Source: Protonemura montana | Lineage: Eukaryota; Arthropoda; Insecta; Plecoptera; Nemouridae | Direction of reading: 5' to 3' | Assembly: GCA_947568835.1 (NCBI GenBank) | Contig: OX387609.1 | Location: 9,315,660 to 9,379,659 of the forward strand | DNA length: 64,000 nucleotides | Part shown: one piece after another, positions 42,701 to 56,700 of the stretch | Layout of the letters: each line of letters starts with the position of its first letter | Numbering within the stretch: the first letter of the stretch is position 1 | Position numbers and translations under genes: made by a program | The notes under the pieces: model-generated | Told to the model about the DNA's origin: nothing | Seen by the model: only the letters and a program-made list of their open reading frames with translations | The model's database searches: none

Positions 42701-45700
42701 TGTTATATCTTTCACAGTGGAAGAATTTGGAGCCATTTGAAAATGTTGAAAACATAAATGTATTTTATTTGTCTTAGTCAGTCGTCTACTAGATCAGGAA
42801 AAATACTTGAATCTAGGGGTTTCTGGGAGCTACAATATTGCTGCTTAATTGTCACAGTTTTAACACATCGTTAGGAAAAATAATAATCGTAACGATATTC
42901 GTTATTAAATGCTTTTACAAGTAGCACCGAGTGATTTAGAACTTAGGTACTACTTTTGTGATATCAATAACAAACAAAATCTACGAATCTAAAATCGGGG
43001 AAAAACCCCTCTGTTCGGTTTCCACCTGCTCGGGCATTGAGAGTTTTGGCGTTTTAGTTCCACTTAACAGTGTCTAAAAAAGAGAGTCTTCTTTAAATTA
43101 AGTAATGTTGTCATCATCTTTTGATATGAAATGTCGTCAAGGTGTGAGTATTTCTCTGCGCGTAGAGAAATTTGTGACAGCTGGTGGAGTTAGAATGGGT
43201 GAAACACAATTGAATATTTAATAAGTACACATTCCAATTATAATGTGCATAAGACAGCAAGAAAAGAGGTACAGTTTCTACCAATGAAAATTGGAGCAGA
43301 CAGCAAATGTCTGGAATGGTTTCTCCACACAACCAAGTTGTTTTTCAAGTGATCAAGTCACTGGTAAGTAGACTGTCGTTAATTGTGTTACTAAAATAAA
43401 AAGTACTCCTAGTTGGGTACAATTTTAAACTAAAATGATTGATTTATCTTTAAAAATTATAACGGTTGTTGCCAGAGCTTGAAACATTTTGTTACTTTGG
43501 AAAACCGTCTACGAAGGGTTTGCATTTTTTAATTTTAATTTTTACCGTAGTAGGTTGTATACCAATTGATAAATAATATATAGACGGGTAGAGTTAAGCA
43601 AATATTAAATAATGTATCCATAGGATTTTTGCACGTTAAGTATGGATTGTTTCGTTTAGAACAAAAGTTACCATGATGCTGAGATCATTTGTGACAATTT
43701 TAGACGGAAAAAAATTTCGTTTTCTTATGAAATTAAGCTCTTTGAATTTCTTTGAGACATATGATTTGTGGAAAAAATGCGCTTAACCAGATAATACACC
43801 CTTAGAATCCGCAGAGTTGTCTTGCAATCTGGTTTCGATGCTAATTTCCATAAAAATGTAGTACAAAGTCAATATGTGAGTTCAAGCAAATTCTTTCCAA
43901 TCAACATATTGCTTTGTACCAAAAACAAAGAAACTAACAACGCTTTGAACGGTCAAAGATGCAATGCTTTGCTTTGTATGATCTGAAAACATTCCATTAT
44001 TCACTGAAAATCATTCGATTTTCACACATTTGAAGTCAGTGTAAGATACCCAAACGATTATTGACTAAATATAATTTCAAACACTATATTATCACTTTTC
44101 ACCACATTATAAAAACACAAGTCATGTTTCATACAATTTTTTTTGAAACAAATTAAAATATATATTTATTTCGCTGCTGTGCTTATCGTGAACCTAGCGC
44201 CATTGCAAACTAATTGCTAGCTATTTTAGCTACATTTTACCAAATGGTGGCAGCTTTGAGATGTGTAGTTCTGACCACCGTCCTCGAGATCTTTTAGCTT
44301 AGTCTGCCTGGTCGACTGGACTACCAGTGGGCCCAAAATTATTTAAAGTTATATGAATAATCCACCCTGAGACCGGGCGTTGTCTAGTTTCATACAATTG
44401 CATGTACACCAAACAATCTTTTGGAATACAAATTACATCATTGAAATCCTTAGCGAAACTTTGGAAAAGCGGATTGCTTGAAAATTGCAAAAATATAATC
44501 GAGGCGCCTTTTTAGACTCGTGTTTTTTTTTTTTTTAACCGAGGCACCTGGCTACTTTTTTAATGGTCTTTAGAACAAAAGGACAAAGAATCATATTTGG
44601 GTCTGGTCTTATTATAAATGACCAAAGTAGTAACTGTTCTTGTACCTACATATTTACCAAATAGTTAAACAAATTTCATTGGTAGAACGTCACAGAAATG
44701 TTCGTCCCATTAGACGACAGACAAGTTTTAAATTCCGAATAGCATCGGGTTGTAGGAATGTCATCGATGTATAGTCATCTTTGAAAACAAATTCGATGTA
44801 AAATACAGGGTTTTCTGATTTATTGAATAATATTAAATCAGAAATCACGGAATCCGTTTGAAGTCGCTGGAGATTTCGATTCAAAATTCGATTTGAAACG
44901 ATTAGAGAATTATTTTCAAAAATTCGTTTACTCTTCTCTGATAATCAACCTCAGAAATTTTTAACTCATCTAAGAAAATGTTGATTTCGCTAAATTTAAG
45001 CGTGGATTTTCGCTGCATATCAAAAATGACACCAAATCGTGATCTGGCTACTTTTCAGAAAAAAGAAATCCGTCCAGAATAAAACAATTTAAATGATAAT
45101 TAAATCTGATTCTAAATAATTACTTGTAGCGATAGTATTTCAACTGATAAATATTTTCGATTGAGAACAGATTTTTTTTTTCAATTTTAAAAACTTAAAA
45201 CTAATTGGAAATAATTAAAAATTTTGTTAGCACGAAATAAAATGTGTGGAAAAAAATTACTCTGTAGTAAAATACCTGTGACACACCTGTTAGTGGATAG
45301 ATAAAAATAAATCACAGTTGTCTGTTTGTTATTTATATTTCATGTTAAAGCAATTCATTAAGGTGTGTCAACGATATTTAAATTAACTGACAACACAGAT
45401 TATAATTCAGACAGCATCCAATGTTGTTAAACTCTTGATAATTAAAATATTATCATCCTGCAACGAATGTGAATAAATCTATTGACATTTTGTTGGGAAC
45501 AACATGATTTGCATAACCTGGTAATCGCATAACACGAGTCAGAAGCTTTACTGAAGTTAAGCAGTACATTGATAACAAAAAAAAACGATTTTAGCCAAAG
45601 ATTGGACAATTTAAATAACAACGTTAGAATACGTTCTTGAAAAGAAAATCAATCATACATGTGCATCAATAAATAAATAAACTGGCTCTGTATAGAATAA

Positions 45701-48700
45701 GTCCAGAGTATTCTTTGAGGAACAAGTCCCTTGCTTGCTTACTCTTGCTTTACTGTAAAAATTCTTGAGAACCCTTCGACTTTTACCAGTTTTTAAGCAG
45801 ATTCTGCCAGAAAATGCATTCCTCAATCAATTAATTGCATTGAATTGACTACTTGCAGATTGTCTTAAAAAATTCTTCACAAGGGATTAACTCTTGTCAT
45901 AAAATATCAAAACAACCAACTGACCAATCAGCCAAGATAAGAATCACCAACCGATCAATAAACAACCAAAAAGATACATGTTTAAAATTATGATTAACTC
46001 AAAAATGAATTCAGCAATTCAGCAGCAAAGAGAAGTGTTTAGCATATATCAACCAATTTGTTAAAATGTTTCACCAAACAAAGCAATAAATACTTTGCTG
46101 AAATGAGAATGTATTGAAAAAGTGCGGAGACAAGCTGCGTGAGCTTCGCACTTGACCACAGCTCAGAAAAGACCGATGAAAAAATGGCGGATTCTCGTCA
46201 AAATCCACTCTTTTTAGAGAAGCGGATTGACAGCGCATTAGTTTAACATTGACGCTGAACCATTTTCTTCAAAAACCTTCTCAAGATTATTACAAGGGAT
46301 GAACCCTTTGCATAAAATATCAAACCAACCTACCGACCGACCGACTAACCAACCAACAGACCAAACAGCCAAACGACCGACCAACAAAACACCAGAAAGG
46401 AAAGAATAAATCGATGATTCAATCGAAAATGAATTACATTTCAGCACCAAAGAGTAATGTCTAGCAGAAATCAACCAATTTGCTAAGATTTTTCACTAAA
46501 CAAAGCAATAAATACTTTGATGAGATGAAAATGTGTTGAAAATGTGCGGAGACGAGCTGCGTGAGCTCCGCACTTGACCAGATCTCAAAAAAGACTGATG
46601 AAAAAATGGCGGATTCTCGCCGAAATCCTCTCTTTTTAGAGGAGTGGGGGGCGACAATGTGCAAGACAAAGTCGAGCTGGGAATTCGAGTTGGCGTGACG
46701 TCACGGTGTTGCTAAGCAGGAGTGGGGGTCGACAATGGGATAATAAGCTAGCGCTGTGTATTCGATATGGCCTGAATGCACATCTCATAGCTAGAGTGGG
46801 GGGCAACAATGGGACCAGACAAAGTCGCGCTGGGAATTCGAGCTTCCTGCTCTAAAAACGCGAAATCTTGCTTGCCAAACACAGAGGTGCCTAAAATGGT
46901 GCCAACAAGAATTGTCCAGAGTTCGATTAGCATTAATTAGGTTTTTCAGTAACAAATGAAACGGTGTGTCAATTAAAATAAAAATCGAATGTTTGCCTCT
47001 CCAGATTCTATTTGAGTCTTTACAGTGAGAACAGAAAGGGAAAGGTCGATGTCCTATTCTTTCTTCCGAACAACCGTAGGCACATTTTACCAAATGTGTT
47101 TTAACAGTACCTACGCAAAACAAAACCGCTCCTAGACCGCTAAATGTTATCGACCCAAAACAGACTTGTTCCTTGTTACAATTCAAGGACATTCTTTGAA
47201 TGGCAAACACAAAATTATGTGTACCAAATCTGTCTCACCAATCCTAGCTCCTACTCTTATGTGGTGGTAAAACACGAATACCATCATGCAGCAAGCGTGT
47301 TTACCACATGTAATACAAAAATATAAAAAAACGAATATGAAAATAATATAAAAGAAATATATAGTATGAAAGAAATATAAATAAACTATATAAATAAATG
47401 CGGGTCGTCTTCATGATGCACGATCAAAGTGCTCAATTACCCTTGTTTACCCGATGTTCACTGATGTCTACCACTCATTTCGCTTGTATTTATAGCAAAA
47501 TTGCATAGTTTCATCCCCAAAGTTATCTTTAAATTCAAAACCATCCACAAAATAACAGTGGGTAGTCATAAGGAATTTCTTTTAACTTATCTTTATCAAG
47601 TGTGGCTTTAGTACCTGGTCACTGACAGACCCAATGGGTCACAAAGTTCAAAATAATGTTTATAATTTATCATTTTTTTTAAATACTTTCAGTCCTTGAA
47701 CTAGCCCATACAGTACTCTAAGTTCATGGTGTATAAGAGCTTTATCACATCTTTATTTATAAATATAACTCATTCGGCGCCGTGGACGCACCCGCAACAG
47801 GCTCGGCCATCACCATAGCTGGCGGGTTTTGAACCTGACTCTAATCACAAAGCAACTCAGCAGTACCGACTACAACGGCAGTCTTTCCAAAATAACCAAC
47901 AGCCGCAGCAGAACGCGTTTGTCGTGCAGCAGAACCTATACTTCTCACAGCCCAACCCGTTTTGATCACGGCCGAACTCAATTGACTCGCTGACCAAAAC
48001 CCCGTTCGTCGCGCAGAGCAACCCGTTAATCGCACCGGCAAATTCGTTCGTCTCCCAGCCGACTCCGTTTGAAGCAAAGCCGTTTCCCCAGACCAGTTAC
48101 ATTTCACGAGCAATCTGCTCGAACGAGATGGAACTGAAACGGGTTCGTTTCCAGGAACGGAGAAGGGTCAACCATGAGTTGTCCTTAATAAACATATTTA
48201 TCGACATGTCTCATGTCAAAAGCGGCCAATTGTGATGAAAAATAAAAAAATCTAGCGACATTACCCCTTACTGTAATTCCGCCCGTCAAGGCCTTCCTGG
48301 TCACCAACTACCTTCTTATTTCACCCAATCTCCTCCCATGCACCACCAAAGTCCGCCAGGCTTACACATTTAAACAATCACGGACCTGCCATATACGACG
48401 AACAACCTTTTCGCCCCCAGATCCCACAATTGCCATATCGGAGCCCCGCCTAGTCTGCTTTGTCTGGTTCGCTGGGCTTTACTGATAGACAAACAATTAA
48501 TGGACTGATAAGCTACGTTTCGTCGTCACCACCGTAGTTGTTGTCGCTGGAACCTTTCGCCCAGTCAAACAGGAGTCTATTGCAAATGCGTAACCGTCAA
48601 CGCTCAAGACAAATGCGACTGGCAGCTGAAAATTTTCACCAAGTTGAGCCCAATCGTCGTGTTACGGTCGAGAACAAACGTGAGCAAGTACTAATTGCCA

Positions 48701-51700
48701 ATGAAAGGAATTTCCGACAATTGCTGTCAATTAATGCTACTCAGGATTGTGCACAGCAACCTCAACCGAGTCAGGCTGAAGAGCCGATCGGTGTTGCGCC
48801 AGCAAAGAACGACACAACAAGCTGGCCCAAGTTCTACGATTAGGCAGCCAAGACCCGCAATTGAAAGGCAGTTATGTTCTCTTGTTCAGATGGGAACGTC
48901 TACTATCAATAGAGAGCAAGAAACATTTATCCAGCAGCATCTACCTTCTTTTCATCAGCAAGGTCTCTCTTCTCGCCAGAACAGACCCATTTTTCGCCAG
49001 AAAGAACCATGTAACAGGCGGCCCAACCAGCCAGGCCAGCAGGCACAAGTGCAAGCAGGGCCGGCGTTGCGTCTCGTGACAGCTTCGAAGAGTCACCAAC
49101 CAAGCTGCTGCCAAAGAAGGGTTACAGAGGTCAAGGGTGAATGTCTCCGAGGATGCCGAGGATCGTTCTATGGAGGAGATACAAGAGGAAGAAGATCTCG
49201 AGATGCGCAATTTCCGCGTACAGATAGCAAGGCAAAAAAAGCTCCGTGATGACGTATTGTTGGCAAAGGAGACTCGACGACAGCAGGCGGCCAGAGAGCG
49301 GCTGATTTCACTTGAGCAGCAGCAGGCTGATGAAGAGGATTAAGCACAGCACTGCACTAGGCAATGTATGAAAAGACCCGACCATTCGCTTCGAGCAAGG
49401 TGCAAAACACGCGGAAGAAATCGACGATGAGAAAAAGAGGATCTACCAGCCCTACAAGTCTACCGACTTGTCCAGACACTATCAGATCCCTGTCGGAAAA
49501 TGGGAGGTAGTGGGCCTGCTAATCGGTGCTCGGGCAGGAATACCGACGTTTTTTACTGACTTCCTCAAACGATTCATTATCTCGCTCTTAATATTAGACT
49601 CTATAGTTCCTGCCGTTCTTAAATCATCAATTTGCATCTTGCAAACCATTTGTATAACAACACTTCATAATTACCATAACCATAATCATAAATATTATTA
49701 AAAAGAAATATTATTTAAAATATAGATCAGTAAGCCAGACCTTGATAGTCAACCATATATTCCGATTTTTCGTCGATTTTTAAATAAATTGATTTTCCCA
49801 GCACAGGATGGTCGACCTGAGGCAGAAGGGAAACTTAGGGAGGTAGCCTATGACTGCCTACTAATCGGCAGCGATTTGCATGCTTTAATCCGAGCATTTT
49901 CTACTGTCAGAGACTGTAATTTAGGATTTACTTTGTGGCCTTGTTCTGCTACTAAGCTAATCTCCAAACTAGTCGTATTGCTGTAGCACTATGTATACGA
50001 GACAAAAAATATCAGGGCTTGCAATTTTAAGAGATCCCAGCTGACATTTACCATTAACCTTCTTTTTATATATTGATATATTATAATATATATAATATAA
50101 TATAAAATATAATACATATCAATTTATGGTATATCGTATATGTTATTTATAATTTAACAGATGTTCACCACGTGCTGGTTTGGAAATGTTTCCGAAGACT
50201 CTCACCGCTGACCCTCCCTGTTACCTATTACCGTCGTAAGTCGACCAAACTCGTTAAGATCACGGTATCGGAGAGGACACCTCTGGGTTACTACTCAATT
50301 GACCTGACGTAACCTGATAATGACTGCTAGGCGAACCAAACATAATATATCCTGGCTTCAATTAAATGAACGCACACGTTTTTTTTTATACTGATAATGA
50401 ATATTTACGTCCAAAAATTTGATACATGAGAAATTTGGAATAAAACATTTTTATATTTTTGGTACTGATTAGTTCATCACCGGAATTTGATGAACTTTTA
50501 ATTGTAAACATATAAGCTCACTGGAATGTGTTTTGTATGTATGTAGTAATAACGCAGGAGTTTCAAAGGCTAGCTCAGCGAGGACAGGAACCTCTGGAAA
50601 TGTTATACCCATTGTTGTTGAGTAAGTTGTAGGCAACGGATGATAATTGGATCAAATGACAATGATCAACCCTAAATGAGAAGGTGTATTCTCCAGTCGA
50701 GGCAGAAAACCACCTTAGAAAGGATGGTATCATAAGATAAGCTAAAGCTAAGCACATTTATTTTTGTGTTTAACAATTACTACTAGCGTTATGCATGGTG
50801 GTCGTTTTTTACAATTTTCACTACAGCTCTCACAACTTTCTCAGTTCAAAGTTAAAAAAATATGTATCTGGTTTATACTAATTGATGCTACTTAAGGAAA
50901 AATAAATCCCATTAACTAAACTGGGCTGCCTAATAAAACTTGAAACTATTCTTGACACCTGAGTCACGTCTTAACTCATGCCAAGTGATCATCTTTAGTT
51001 CACAGTTAGTTATTGGTCAAAATCACAATTTCATTTTAATTATGAAATATCGCTGACGACAAAAACTATTTGAACTGGATTTTTCGGTTCTAGAATTTTT
51101 CGGTTAGATCTAAAAACTGTCATAATGAAATATCGTTATTTTTCTTCATCTAATAAACATTAAAATCAAATCTCTTCCGATTTCGAAGTTGTTTTGCTAG
51201 CTCACAGCTCATGACGCCAAGTGTCTTACTTTCTGCTTACCAATTTCAAATTCCAATTCCGAAAGAAGAGAAAACGATGGCAACGTGAACCCTGTCAAGA
51301 TAGGAAACCTCTGCTGACTTGCAGGTTGCGGTGGAGGTATTGAGCAAATCAAGGCGTGGGTGATTCAAAACCTCCTTCGGGAGCTTTGCCCAAGATGTCA
51401 CAAGGGCACATTGCAACTACGGGATATGAAAACACGATAGAAGCCGCATATTGCCGATCAGATTGGTAAAAAAGCGGTCAATTTACCAAAAAAAAAAAAG
51501 ATTATAGGAAAAAATTGACTTGAAAAATGCAATCGGTAATTGTAAGATTTAGGTATGAGTTAACATTAATAACGGTGTTTGGTGATAATTACTGACCCCA
51601 GCTCTCACCTAGTTAAAGTAATCTATATTTTAATATTGAAAAATGCATAATAAGCAAGATAAAAGCCAAAGATTAACGCCAAAGATTGCCCTGTCTGTGT

Positions 51701-53685
51701 TGATGAGTTCTTACACTTCATCTTGATGGAATAAACTAGTTATATTGATGTCATCACAGGAACCCTGACTTGATTTATAACTAGAAAATAGTTGTACAAA
51801 TTGCAATTCAAAATAAATAAAAAATTAATTAATATATTAATGAGTGCCAGTTATCAAAAGGACAGCCATGTTTATGCTGACACCATACCTGCACCTCGCT
51901 ACCCTCTTCGATGGGGAGAAGCTGGAAGTATATGACCCATGGTGAGGTGATGGCCAAGGAAAATATCCAGATTATTAGGACAACGCGCTTGCAGATGCGC
52001 GCTGTCATCTGCCACGTCATCGGGTAACAGATCGCCAGACAGCGTTCTGAAACCAAAACAATTTGTATGCAATGGAATGTTGGTAACTAGATGTTGGTAC
52101 CACTGTAATGTGTTTTATATTGGTAATCCATACACCCGTGGTAATATAAGATAGCAGAATTGAGAAGCTCTGTCAGGCAATCTCACCATCTCCATGGCTA
52201 CCAAGCGTTGAATCTACAATTTAACCTTCTATGCTATAGCCCATGATATACCCGTGGTAACATAAGATAGCAGAATTGAAACGCTCTGTCAGGTGATCTC
52301 AGCATCTTTATGGTTACCAAACGTTGAATCTACCATTGAACCTCCTATGCTAGGCCATGATATACCCGTGGTAACATAAGATAGCAGAATTGAGAAGCTC
52401 TGTCAGGCGATCTCAGCATCTTTATGGCTACCAAACGTTGAATCTAACATTGAACCTGTTATTCTTGATAGTATTTTGTCTTTACAAGTTGGCAAAGAAA
52501 ATGACCTTTTTAAAACAAATTTAGTAGAATGCAAGTACCTATATTTGTGTGTGTTGTCAATATAAAAATGTTAATTGGTTGAGACGAATCTATTACACGG
52601 AAGACAAATAAGAAGAATAACAAAAATTATTACGAATACAAACCACAAGAAAATATGTTCAATGAAATTAGAAAATAATTAATTGAAAAATAATAAAACA
52701 GAATATGACTGAAGTCAAACAGACAATTATTCTACATTTATAAGGACGCGGATCTAATATAAATATATTTTTTCCAAAATTACATCGATAATAGAAACTC
52801 TGAAAAGGTCACCGCATTGGTCATCGTCTTTTGATCATAACACTTTTCACTTTTATATGCTTTCGGACGGACATTTCCGGCACAGCGAAACTTTTATCAT
52901 TTAATTTTAGCATTTGCCTAGTGTTGATTTTAGTATTTATCTCATTTAATAAATGCTATATACCTATATGTCTGTATAGATTTTTTTTAAAGTCGTCAGA
53001 TCCCTTTGCACAACCATGAATGCATGTAGCTTAATTGTAGCTTATTTTTAGCTTCATTTAAGCTTCATTTAAGCTTAATTTTAGTTTAATTTTAGCAAAT
53101 GCATATCTATAAATCTCAAGTGCATTAACACGAATCCCCGAAATTGGTAACAATTCTCTTGTGACATTGTTGTTAAATATTCTGGCGTTTATCTTTAGTA
53201 CCACAATCATTTTGGCGAATAAACAAAGTGTGCTCAATGCCCGATACTACAACATTCTTCATCCCTTAGTTTGGCTCCTTGCTCACAGAAACATCTGATT
53301 TTCCATGTTGTTGCCATGACAATGGACTTAACTCCCACTTTATCTAGGAGTTAAGAAAGTTGTAATTCTGGACATAAGTGCGTTTCTTCAGAAACGACTA
53401 GCACAGTATTTTACACACTTTTAACAATTAAAATGCATAATGTGTAACAGTAATGAACTCGACATGTGAATTGCCTGGACAAGATGAGAGTGATGACCAA
53501 CCGAGAGTGATGACCACAAGAGTGTAAACACTGGCCGAAACGGAGACTCCTTGAAGATAGGGTACCGTCTTGCAGATGAACCACCCGAGAATCCAGGCTG
53601 CAATCAAATGAAAGCAATCATTGGAAAGAAATTTTGTGACAAGGCAAAGATTTGTTTAGAACAACCGTGAAGCTGAGTTTGCTAT

Positions 53686-53721
<36 letters not shown>

Positions 53722-56700
53722 ACGGTTAATAGGTATAAATGGTGTGAATAATTGAGTCGTTAGGTGTAATCAAAATTTAAACTATTTTGGTATTTTTGGG
53801 TTTTTTTTTCGTGTGGCCAGCCAAATCTGACTGCCTGGCTTAATGATTAAACTTGCTGCACAATTTTTATAAACAGAGTTTTTTTTTTTCAACAAGATAT
53901 TCTCAAAATGCATGTTCGATATTCCAAACAATGTTTCAATAATTTCAACATAGCTTAAGTGTGAAACATAAATATTTTTTTTCATAAACCAATATTACTG
54001 TATCTACAAGAAAATATTTAGGATTTTGATTTCAAAAGGTAATTGAATACGGGATAAACACAAACTTTCACTCTCGTACTAAAATCAGATATTCAATTCA
54101 ACAGGAGTTGCCGAGACGATCACTCTGCTGACAGAGTAGGGTTCAAATGACAAGAATAGGAAAACCCAAACCTTCAAGAACATAACTTCTGCCGACTGTT
54201 AAGTTTACTGATACGTTTTCAGATGATATTTGATTTTAATATCCTACTTTGCTTTCAAAGCTACTCTGACAATGTGATGGCATGAATTCCGATTGCTTTG
54301 TACATACATATCTACATCATGGCCATTGTTAGCTATAAGGATACAATTATCGATTCAAATTTTGACTTAAAAACCGTCATTTTAAAATTCAATATATTTT
54401 TTCCTTATCATTACGACTGTAGTAGGTAAACTTTTAAAATATTGCTACCGAATAAAATGCTTATCGACAGCAAAAATAACCCTATGAACCCTTCAGAATC
54501 ACAAAAACGATCGTCGGTACTTTAGTTTTTGATGCTGGAACCAATCTCCCAGAAATGTGGGCTTGAAAAACGTTCTATAATTGATTAAAGTCAACATTTT
54601 TGCTGGGCCAATAAATGATTTTACGCAAACAAATAAAAAAAATCAAGTTTATTATGATATGAGTTGCTAAAACTAGTTGAATTGCATGTAAGTGTGATAA
54701 CTGTGAATTACTGCCACTCGGCAGGTTGTTCATGTATTTTTAGCTTTATTTACAAGCTAGACGAAAGTTTTGGCTTCCCTGTCGAACGCTTGAAGATAAA
54801 TGCATCGCCATTCATTTCCGAAGCAAAGAGATGTCGACATAATCGAACAATTCCTGCTCAAGTTCTGCAATCGGCAGTTCTACACAACCAAATGTTGAGA
54901 TACACGTTTATAAAGAAGGTTAAATTAAAAGGTTTGGAGTGTTGGAAACACCGGTTCTCATACGATCACCGAAGTTAAGCAACACTGCGTCGAGTCAGAT
55001 ATTGGATGGGCGACAATCATACACATGGCCAGTTCTGTGTGGGAAAGAGGTTGGAGGGATGGAAGTTTGTCGAAAAACTTAACTCGCCTTGCTTATCAAC
55101 CTCTCGACAGCATGGATTTGTGGAGGAATCCTGTTGTTCGAGTTGCACCGTCCATCGGAAGGGGCGTTAAGCCGGTGGTCCTCTTGGTGCTCTTTGACAG
55201 GAATAGGCTACGTGCCGGCTCCGGGTTTCGCCTCCTCACATCTAGGGTAGGTTAGGTTCATCATACTCATTCACCGACGCCATTAGACCAGTGTCACAGG
55301 CCCCATTGTGAAAACAGTGCGTCGTTAAATACAATAATTAAAAATTTAACAACGTTCCAATTTTGGTAGAAACTTTTATGACACTTGCTCGTTGGAAGTG
55401 AAAACACTTTGATAGTTTCATTTTTGTTGAATAATTTGATTGTTTCATGAGTAATAAATTAAAAAGAAAATAACATTTCTATATTTAAGTCAGTTTCTCA
55501 GGAGAAATCCATGTTGGAATTAGTAACGGAAAAGGGTATGTATACCTGAGAAACCACAGATGTTTACCGAAATGAATGACATGAAAAGAGATGACTCTTG
55601 ACCTTTTTTATTTCGGGTTAAAAGAAACAATAGTTTATCACAAAACCCAATATTTTCTTGCGTTAGCTCTTTAACCGATATTGCGTTTATTTGGATTCTC
55701 TATCTTTATTTTTGAAGGAAAAACTTACGTTATTTCTGATTCATGAAATGCTTTCATGCAAAAAATTACTCAAACACGTAACTTGAAGAAAATACACAGT
55801 TTCCTTTTCCAGAAGGGATGTAAAATGTCAATGTACTCCGTTCAGGAAGAGAACGTACTCATCCGACTCATCCGACTCGTCCGACAGAGCCGCCTCCGGT
55901 CATCTTATGGTGACACGCGGGCCAACTGTCACAATACAAAATTCTTTAGGTATTTTTTTTTTTAAGCAAAATAATACTTATCTTCAAAATTTCATCTTGG
56001 GAATTCGTGTAGAAATAATAATTACTTCAAATGTTTGACAATGTCTTTGGGCTAGATAAAGGTTAGATTACGTTAGATTAAGACAAAGCTTTACAGTTTT
56101 ATAAGATAAATCATAGAGAAAAGTCCAAAACACATAATTATTTAAAATGTTATGCGTGAGTTGGTAGCACCACTTTGCAATAGAGTCACGCGCTAGAATG
56201 TTTCATTTGTTACACGTTTTAAAACCAATATACTTCTATCGAAACATATCTCCAGAGTCCTACAACAGCCACGGGTTCAGCAGTTAAAGACCCATTAGAT
56301 TTAATTGCAAGATTACAGAAAGAAAAATTCACGTAATTCTAAGTCGTGTTTTTATTTTAATTGCACCTCAGAATTATTGAGTACACCTTTGTTGTGCATT
56401 TTATTAATTGGGGCAAGAATCAGGTTTACACCGGGTAAATGGTAAATACCATAATGGTAAATATCGGATTCACGGGTATTCAATCCCCGAATTTACTACT
56501 TTTAGTTATTAATTATTTAATATTTAGTTTTAATTATTAATTATTTAGTTATTGATATAATCTAGATCAATGGAGGTTTAATTTTAAAGCAACCTTTTAA
56601 TTTTAACGTAAAAGGAACCAGACTCAACTGTAACGTTTGCTGTAACGTTAACGCTCTGTGCTAAAATAAAAATATGATTTGTTTTACATGTGTTGCCTTT

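Noticed and set aside
47841-48113. Minus-strand 90-aa ORF
   Set aside because: Antisense of the Gln-rich pseudogene; CAG/AAC codons on the plus strand explain its open frame.
55025-55255. Plus-strand 76-aa ORF (MASSVWERGWRDGSLSK...)
   Set aside because: Lies wholly inside SINE copy B; not conserved as a frame in copy A.
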